This document shows positions 35,301-44,300 of a stretch of DNA of 64,000 nt, piece after piece (positions within the stretch are counted from its first letter, which is position 1; every line of letters begins with the position of its first letter). Position numbers and translations under genes: made by a program. Source of the stretch: an uncultured Photobacterium sp. (GTDB lineage: Bacteria; Pseudomonadota; Gammaproteobacteria; Enterobacterales; Vibrionaceae). Below the pieces are notes generated by a model that was not told the origin of the DNA, did no database searches, and saw only the letters and a list, made by a program, of their open reading frames with translations. The stretch lies in assembly GCF_947502415.1 (NCBI RefSeq), contig NZ_CANMZV010000003.1:186001-250000 (forward strand). The letters run 5' to 3'.

Positions 35301-38300
35301 CCTGCTTATCGTCACTGACCAGTGAACAACCGGCGATGCTGATATGCTCCGGCTTGCTGGTGATATTTTCAGCCTGACTGAAGTCCTGATTAAACTTCTT
35401 GTTGAATTCGGTCAGCTTAGCCGCCAGTTCATCAGCACTGTAGCCACTCAGGTGCGTGTTGTTGTTCTCGGACTCATCACGACCATGACCCACTACCTGC
35501 CAGCGCAGTTTGCCTGCCAACTGAGATGGATCACCGTAAACCACACGGTAGTTACCATCAGCATCAAGCTGAACCACCACACTGCTTTCCGGGTGCTTAC
35601 CAGCCAGATTCGCCGCCGCTTTCGCTGCTGCCGGATCATTTTCGGTCTGGATAATCACCTGGCCGTCAAAGCGGGTTTCACCGCCGTCAGCCTTCGGCGT
35701 TACAGCTACCTGTTCCCAAGACTCAACATCTTGGTTGTTAGCCTTACTACTAGTACCAGCCAGCGCCTCTTCCTGACCAGGTGTTTTCGCACCTTCGACA
35801 ACGTCAGTACCGACAGGCTTCTTCATTGGAGTACTGTCAAACACCGGCAGATCAAGAATGCCCTGCATTGTTGTTTTGTCACCCAGTGTCGGCTTATAGG
35901 TCGCCAGCACACTGCCGTCCATAACAACGACACGGTTGAAGACCACTTCACCCGCTTCATTCTTCGCCAGCCTATAGCTCTGAGCCATGTTCAGATCTGA
36001 CTTACCGAAGAAACGGTTCAGGTAAGCGCCGAACTTATCTGCTGATGAGAACTCGACAACACCGGCATTCGGATCGTAGAAACCGTAAACACGGTCTTCA
36101 CCACTGCCTTTGGCCCATACTGCCATTGCGTGTCCCGGCGCATCCAGCTCCAGCAATACCGGCTGACCGTCGGCTGCACTGTCGGTGATCTTGTCAACAA
36201 CTCCGTTCACCGTCAGCGCCTGCTTACCTTCGAGCTTTTCCTGCCACACTTTGATGGAGGTTTCGTTCATCGGATTCTTGGCATGAAGAGCGGCAAGGCT
36301 GCCCAGAAGCTTACCAGCATTGGCTCGTTCTGTTTCAGAGTAAAGATCGGGATTGCTCAGTACCGCCGCGGCGGAATACAGCTTCTCCAGCAACTTGCCG
36401 GCAACCCCTGCCTGACCATCATTTTCAAGCTGCTTCGCCACCAGAACCAACTTGGACAGCGGGTCGCAACGACCACCAAAACCATCATTCGACAGGTTCA
36501 GCAGTAACAGTTGTGGTGCCAGCTGTTCACTTGCCTTGCTATCAGCCATACCGGCAGAGGCAACATCACGGAACAGGCGGTTAAACTTCTCAACCTTAGG
36601 CTGGAAAGTGACCTTCAGAGCACGGCTTTCAATTTCCCATGCAAGGGCACCTTTCTGCTCTGCCGTCCAGTTACCTTTAACCAACAGGTCGACCAGCTGA
36701 TTGATGCTCATATCCGAACGGAAGCCATCAACCACCTGATCGGCATAACCTTGCTTGTAACCACCCAAGAAGTCTTTTGTGGCACGGATATCTTTAGCTT
36801 TGCCTGGTTTAGAGTTATCAGGTTTGAGCGCTTCGCCATAGCGTTGAAGATCGCTCTTAATACCTTTCAGAACTTCGATACCACCATCCTGTGACTTAGC
36901 GTCGAACAGACCAGAAACAATCTGCCCTGCATACTGGCTCATCAGACGATTGCTTGCTTCATGGCCGTAGAACGTCTGCTCACCCGTCACGTTATAGCCG
37001 GCAACGGTGAGCTTGGCGCGCATCTTCTCGCCTTCAGTGCCCAGACCTTCATTGTCGGTCAGCAGCATGATTGGCGTCTCTTTCGGCAAGCCTTTCAGGT
37101 TCTTCTCAACCGAGAACTGACCATTAACCACCTTAGACAAGGCTCCTACAATACCCGCCGGGTTTGGAACCTCATGACCGGTAATTGCCTTGGTCATGCT
37201 CGGCATCGGACGATCCAGCAACAAGCCGGAAACAGCTTTGCCATTCTGAGCCGCATAACGCGCCAGATCTGCCGCGATCGGGCCACCCATTGAGTAACCG
37301 TGGATGATGATATTGCTAGGGTCGATACCTTTGTCATTCACCAGGTAGCTGAACATGGTGCGGGCATCCTGATAGAGGCCTTTTTCGCTCGGACCACCAT
37401 CACTTTCACCGTAACCACGCATGTTAACAGCCAGCATATCCATGCCCTGTTTCTGGTAATGATTACGGATGGCACTTGCCTGCTCTTCAGCTGAAGAACC
37501 AGAACCATGCAGGAACAAGACGACTTTCTGCGATGCTTCAGAATCCTGCTCACCCGCTTGCGCTGTTTTGCCGTGATGGAAATACCCCGTCAATCGGCCA
37601 GAATCACCTTTCAGCGTCACCTTATCCGATTCACCTTTTGTCACAGCATGATCAAGTAGCGCCTGGGTGATCTCACCGGTATTCCGGCGATCTTCTTTGC
37701 TGCCATACAGCTCATCATTTAAGAATCGGGTCAGCGGACTGAGTGAGGATTTATCACAAGCCGGTGTGCCATCATTATCAATCGCTACCGATTCATTCAT
37801 CAGCTCACGCTGGTGCTGACGCTTACCACCAAGCGCTACCAGCTCCTCTGATGCGGAATGAGCATGCTCTTTGTAGAACTCGAGTGTTTTCTCAAAGGCA
37901 TTGTCCAGCGCAGTGCGCACAGCACCCTCGGAGTCAGCACCGACCAGCTCTACCAGATCCTGATAGTTGGCGGTATAGCTTTCCAGTACCGCTTTGCGAT
38001 CATCGCCGGTTTCCTGAAGCGCCTTATACACAGCCAGGCTCTCGTTGACCGAGTGACCGCCATCAAAGACCAGGAACGCCAGGGTGTTCAGGTACGCCTG
38101 ATCAACAGAGAACCCTGGATTCTTGCTCGCAAGGTGCTGATTCAGGTGCATCATGATGTTGGTCGAACCCGATGCGCCCGTCACTACCGACAAACCATTG
38201 TTCAGAGCATTGCTTTCAAAGGTTGTCTCTTTGCCCGGAGTAAGAATTCGGCCATCGGCCACACTGCGGCCTTCCTGGAAGTCCTCGTAGGCATCACCTT

Positions 38301-41300
38301 TCGGCTGGTAGTGAAGCGCTGTACCGTAGTCACTGGTTTTCTTCTCAATCAGGTTAACCTGGTTTTCACCATCAACACCTGTTGAGATCACAGCACTGGT
38401 TGAACGAGCCTTAGTGATCACATTCTGATAGAAGCGATCGCCTTCAGCTTTCCATGGTGCCATTTCCATACCCAGACCAGGAGTAATCGCCATTTTCACC
38501 GCAAGGAAAGGGACTTTGATCACCCCGAAACCATCATCAACTTGCATCATCATAGTTTTGAAGTTGTCGTAGTTCGGCGTTTCAAGAAATTGAGTCAGGG
38601 TCGGCACACGGCTGAACCATGGACGCGCGTCCTTGTTGACCGCTTTGGCGAACGCTTCCATTTTCTTCTGGATACGCCCATCACGCAGGGCGTCATCTGC
38701 CGCATCCGGTAGCAGGGTATGCATCCACTCATCGAAATCGTTAACCAGACTGGTACCGATCTGAACCGAGGTATTGATAGCCTGCTCTGTCGGTGTTTTC
38801 ACCAGCTCATGGGCAATTTCAGAATCGAAACGACGGCCAAACAAGTTATCGAGGTACTGACCTGTTGTTTTTTCTTTCTGTGCATCAGATAGCAACTTAC
38901 CAGCCAGCGTTTGCAGCTCTGGATGAGCCGCCAGCTTATCATGAGCCTCGCTAAACAGCGCAACAGCACTCTCTTGAGTTACGTTACCGTTCATCCATAG
39001 CGCCTTGGCTTGCTCCGCCAGCTGGCTGATTTCACTGACATCAGCTTCAGCAACATTGACCTGCCCTAGCTTATAAACGAACTCAACAATGCTCTCGCTC
39101 TCGGTTTTCGCCGCTTCACGCTCCGACGTTGAATTCGTCTGGGTCGGTGAAACCACTTCAAGCGATTGCAAGCGGCTGATCTCGTCTTCTGCCAGCGGTT
39201 CAACCAAACCAGCTACACGGCCAATACCGTCAAATACCACCTTGGACTCAAACGCTTCGGCAGCTTTCGGATCGATTGCAATACCAAAGACATCAGCGTC
39301 CTTAGCACGGCTTGCCTGAATATGGCTTTGCAGCGACACAATCTCAAACTGCAGTGGCTTAACCAGCTCGCTGCGCTGGGCAAACTCATTCGGATTTTTT
39401 TCCTGCCACTTCTGTAGCGCCTGCTCCAATGCGGCAAGGTTATCTTCAGATGGCATACGCTGAACATACTGAATGTTACGACGAACCGCTTTCAGCTCCT
39501 TACTTGGCAGATCCGTTGAAAGCTTGCCAAGGTGACGCTTAGTCGAGTCGATAAAGCTGGTGTCATCTGCATCCAACAGTAAGAAACCGAACCCGTCGAC
39601 AGCTTTCATTACTGTCCCCGACGCATCAGCCACATCCCCCAGCGCTTCCAGGTTCACACCTGAAATCTCCTGACTCTTACGTCCCAGAGCATCAGCCCCG
39701 CTCGCGTTAGGTACAACAATGCTATTGGTCTGTGCCTGCGTGAACATAGAGGAAATAGTTACCCCTGCGTCGCGTGAGCGAGTACCAGCATTAATTTGCA
39801 GCTGGTTAACCGCTTCCTTCGCTGCTTCCAAAGCTTCCTGCTCTTCTTCTGTCAGGCCTTCTTCTGTCAGATCTTCGTTGAATCTTCCATCAGCCTCAGC
39901 TTGAGCTTTAGCATCGACATGGCTTGCCGTTTCACCTGCTCCCTGAACATCGTAGGCGTTGCCAGCCAGCTCACTACCTACGGCACCTTCGCGCTCAGGG
40001 CGATCGCCTTCATTTTGCTTCGCAGCTTTTGCATCTGCCTGCGCCTGAGATGCTTTGCTCTCGGCAGCAGCACTGTCGCGCTCACCACGAGACTGCGCAT
40101 CATCAGATGCACTGTGGGCATCGCGCTCAGCCTGCTCGGCACGTTCTTGCTGAGACAATGCCTCTGCTTTACGAGCCTCTGCATCTGCTTTGGCATCGGC
40201 AATGTCCTGCTCGGCTCCTGCGCGGTTCTGTTCACCTTGTGCAACACCGGCTTCTGATTTAGCTACCGCCTCTTTTACATTTTTCTGGTTATCTGCAATC
40301 GCTGTCAAAACCTGTGAAAGGTATTCATCAGAAACATCTTTCATGTTATCCAGTTGCCCTTGAACACCATCAAGGATGCCGCCGGCAAAGTGCTCGCGCC
40401 AGCTGTTACCGGATTTGCCTTCATAATCAGCATGGTTATTCAGCGCATCCAGGCCTTGAGCCATTGCGGTCAGCTCTTCAGTTACCGCATTGGCTTCATC
40501 CTTCACTGCATCGCGATGTGCATGACCGTTATTTTCCAATGCATCCTGATCAGTAGATTCAAGCTGAGATTGCGAACCTGACAGAGCAACCAGTTGTTTT
40601 TCTTTTTCCTGCTCCAGGCGCTGACGGTCTGCTTCTGCGCGCTCTTTGTCGCCCATCGCATTTTGTGCGGCTTCATTCTGCTCGGCATGTTCGCTGACAG
40701 CATTGGCATGTTGTAGCATCTCAGATTTCGCAACGACGTTATCCAAGATATAACCCAGCCCATCATTATGGCCTGTGCCTTTAAATTCAATTCGGTTACT
40801 GCCGGCCTGTGCCGTCAGTTTCAATGTTTTTTGCTGCCAAGCCGACTCATCGCCAGAGGTTGAGAATACAACATTACCGTTCCAGATAACCTCTATGCCA
40901 TTGTCAGCTGAAATGCCTTCGCGCTTCGCAAAATCGAAGCTCAGTGAAATGACCTCGCCATCAGCCAGGTTCTGAATATCTTGATAGATGGTGGTATTTG
41001 TGTGCGTTGCCAGCTCAGTAACTCGAGAACCATGACCAGTACTATCAACACCATATACGTTCGCGGCGTAATCCGCTTCAATACCGTGGGTTGACTGCCA
41101 GCCGTGTCGACCTTGCTCAAAGCCACCGTTAGTGATTAAGTTTGGATTTTGCTCTGTATCCGGCGCGTCTTCGACATTAAGGTCACTACGCATCAGATCC
41201 AGTTCCGGCGTCTCAACATCAGTCACACTGCTGCTCAGGCTATCGCCAAGATCAGTGCTGACTTCATCGATTTCATCCATATTGAAGCCATCGATTGAAG

Positions 41301-44300
41301 AGACTTCTGCCAGATCAATCGCGCCTTTACCCTTGCGGGAACCCGAAGCTGTGGCGTCATCACCCTGAACCAGGTGATTGATTGCCTGACTACCGCCGAC
41401 ACCCAGTACGGTCTGCTTGATGTTGTCGAACAGTGCGGACAGCTTATTGCTATCGGTGTTGCTCGATGCCACAGCAAGACTATAGAAATCGCCGTTACCA
41501 ATCTTGATAGCCACGTTGTTCTGCGCATAAGAGGCATTGATGCCCAAGCCGTCACCGACGTGGATATTGGCGTTTGCCTTACCTTTCATCACCGCAACAT
41601 TGAGGCCGTCACCGACTTTGGTATTGACGTTAAACTTGCCCCAGGCCACGTTAACCGAAATACCGTCACCGACTTTGGTGTTGATATTGGCGTCGCCGTA
41701 TGCCGCCGTCACACTCAGGCCGTTACCGACCGTGGTAGTGATATTCGCCTGGCCTTTCGCTGCGGTCACCTGCATACCATCACCCACTTTGGTCACGATA
41801 TTGCCCTTGCTCCACAACGCATTGAAGCTGTCACCATTACCCACCTGGGTAACGATGCTGGCATCACCTTTCGCCAGCACCACATTACGGCCGTCACCGA
41901 CTTTGGTGATCACATTCGCCTGCCCCCAGGCACCGGTATAGTCATCACCATTACCGACATGAGTAACGATGTTGGCTTTGCCCTGAACAACGGACACTTC
42001 CTGGCCGTCACCGACCTTAGTGATCACGTTGGCTTCGCCCTTGGCGAAGTTATAACGGTCACCGTCACCGACATGAGTAAACACGTTAGCATTACCCCAG
42101 CCAGCATTGATGCCCAGTCCGTCACCGACTTTAGTGATGATGTTCGCCTTGCCTTTGGCAAAACCGATCGTCGCGCCGTCACCGACGTGGGTCATCACGT
42201 TACCGACTTCAGACAGCAGCAGGCCAACCGTTGTACCTTCGCCGACCTTAGTCAGGATATTGCCTTTACCAGCCAGAACCGCGGCTGTGGTCGCATCACC
42301 GACATGAGTCACTACGTTCGCTTTAGCCGCGGCTACCACGCCCATAAAGTCGTCGCCAACCTTGGTCACGATATTCGCTTCGCCCAGCGCCAGTACCCCT
42401 GTCAGACCATCACCAACATGGGTCATGATATTGGCTTTACCGAACATTGCAGCCAGTGTCGTACCATCACCGACCTTAGTCATGATGTTTGCTTCACCGG
42501 CAAACATACCAATACTGGTGCCGTTACCGACATGGGTCATGATGTTCGCTTTACCGACCATCAACGCCGCCGTCAGTTCATCACCGACTTTGGTCATGAT
42601 GTTGGCCTGACCAATCATCGCAGCAAAGGTTGAGCCATCACCAACATGGGTAAAGATATTGGCATTACCGACCATCGCCGCCAACGTCATACCGTTACCG
42701 ACCTTGGTCGCAATATTGCCCTTAGCCAGCATTAAGGCTACCGACATACCGTCACCGATATGGGTAAACACATTGGCCTCTGCCACCATCAGCGCCAGTG
42801 CATTACCGTTGCCAACCTTGGTAAATACGTTGCCCAAACCGCCCATCAGCGCCCAGGCGTCACCTTCACCAACATGGGTAAAGATATTACCGGCACCAAC
42901 CATAGCAGCGATCGATGTACCGTCACCGACTTTGGTGAAGATATTGCCTGCCGCCCCCATCACACCGAGGGTCTGGCCGTCACCGACATGGGTCAGCACG
43001 TTACCGATACCCAGCATCACACCGGTCGTGTTACCGTTACCGACCTTGGTCAAAACATTAGCACCACCGACCATCACACCAGTAGTCGCACCGTCACCGA
43101 CATGCGTCAGTACGTTGGCACCACCACCCATCACAGCCAGCGCATCCCCCTTACCTTTCTTGGTCAGGATATTCGCGCCGCCAAGGGCTACCGCTGTCGT
43201 ATCGGAAGATTCGTCATCACCGCTGATATGAGTGATGACGTTAGCACCGCCAAGCATGCCGGCGATCAGATCACCACCACCAATTTTCGACAGCACATTG
43301 GCGCCACCGGCAAGCACAGAGGCAATATCGCCATTACCCATCTGGGTCATAACGTTAAAACCACCGGCAGCCATCCAGGTCGCGTTACCATTGCCCACCT
43401 GAGTATGGGTGTTGTAACCGCCCAGCATTGCCACTTGGCTGTCACCGTTGCCTTTGTGTACCGAGATATTGCCGTAAGCCAGCAGGTGCGCCAGGTATTG
43501 ACCGTCACCAACGCGCACAAGCACGTTAACCGCACCACCGGCTGTCACATCCATCTTGCCTTGCTGACTCTGGTGAACCAGCACGTTAGCCAGACCGACA
43601 CCACGGAAGGTCAAATCACCCAGCTCACCGCTCTTGACGATAACGTTGGCTGCACCGCCACCAATAAACTCGGTGTCACCGAACTTAGAGCTGTGCTGAA
43701 TAACGTTGGCAATACCGCCGCCACTGAAGTAGACGTTACCGCGAGTGACGTTGGAATTAATGACATTGCCGCCACCAGCGCCTTCAAAGCGAACATCACC
43801 GGAGCTCTCGCCGTCAACCTTCGCTGACTCAACCAGTGCCTGCTCACTGTATTCCTGCATCTGCTCAACATGTTCAGATGTGCTGCGCACCGCATTAACG
43901 CTATATTGCAACTCACTCAATGAATAACCACCGGTTCCCATCTCGTGGTAACCGTTAGCGGTTGAAATATCAGCATTGGCCAGATCAGCCATATGGTCGC
44001 CAGTTTTGTACCAAGCCTTAGCCAGATACTTCAGCTCACCGGTTTTCTCATCATTAGCCAGCTCAACCACAACAATTTTGGTATGGGCACCAAGCTTCTT
44101 GGCATACACGTAAGTATTAGCTTTACAGTTAGATTTCACTGCTGACACGTCAACAGCAGTACCATCGGCATAAATGGCGTGACCACTCATTTTGGCATCA
44201 GCCAGCGTCACGTCCGCCGCATCAATCAACGTGCCGTCACCGTAGCTCACCCACTGGTTTTCAATCAGGTCTTTTTCTACCGCATGGATCGTCACTGGCT

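Noticed and set aside
37774-39141. Calling residues 2128-2583 the Rho-inactivation domain (RID)
   Set aside because: The position fits, but the catalytic segments I know from V. cholerae RID (GHAALQIG and NCSSTVAKVL) are not present.
41470-43740. CRISPR-like array
   Set aside because: The regular repeat is in-frame coding sequence for MARTX B repeats with no unique spacers.
41374-43827. Long plus-strand open frames (419 and 355 codons) opposite rtxA
   Set aside because: They mirror the B-repeat array; their composition (Thr/Ile/Val-rich repetitive) is what the antisense of VG(D/N)G repeats gives, and no ribosome sites or families are seen.
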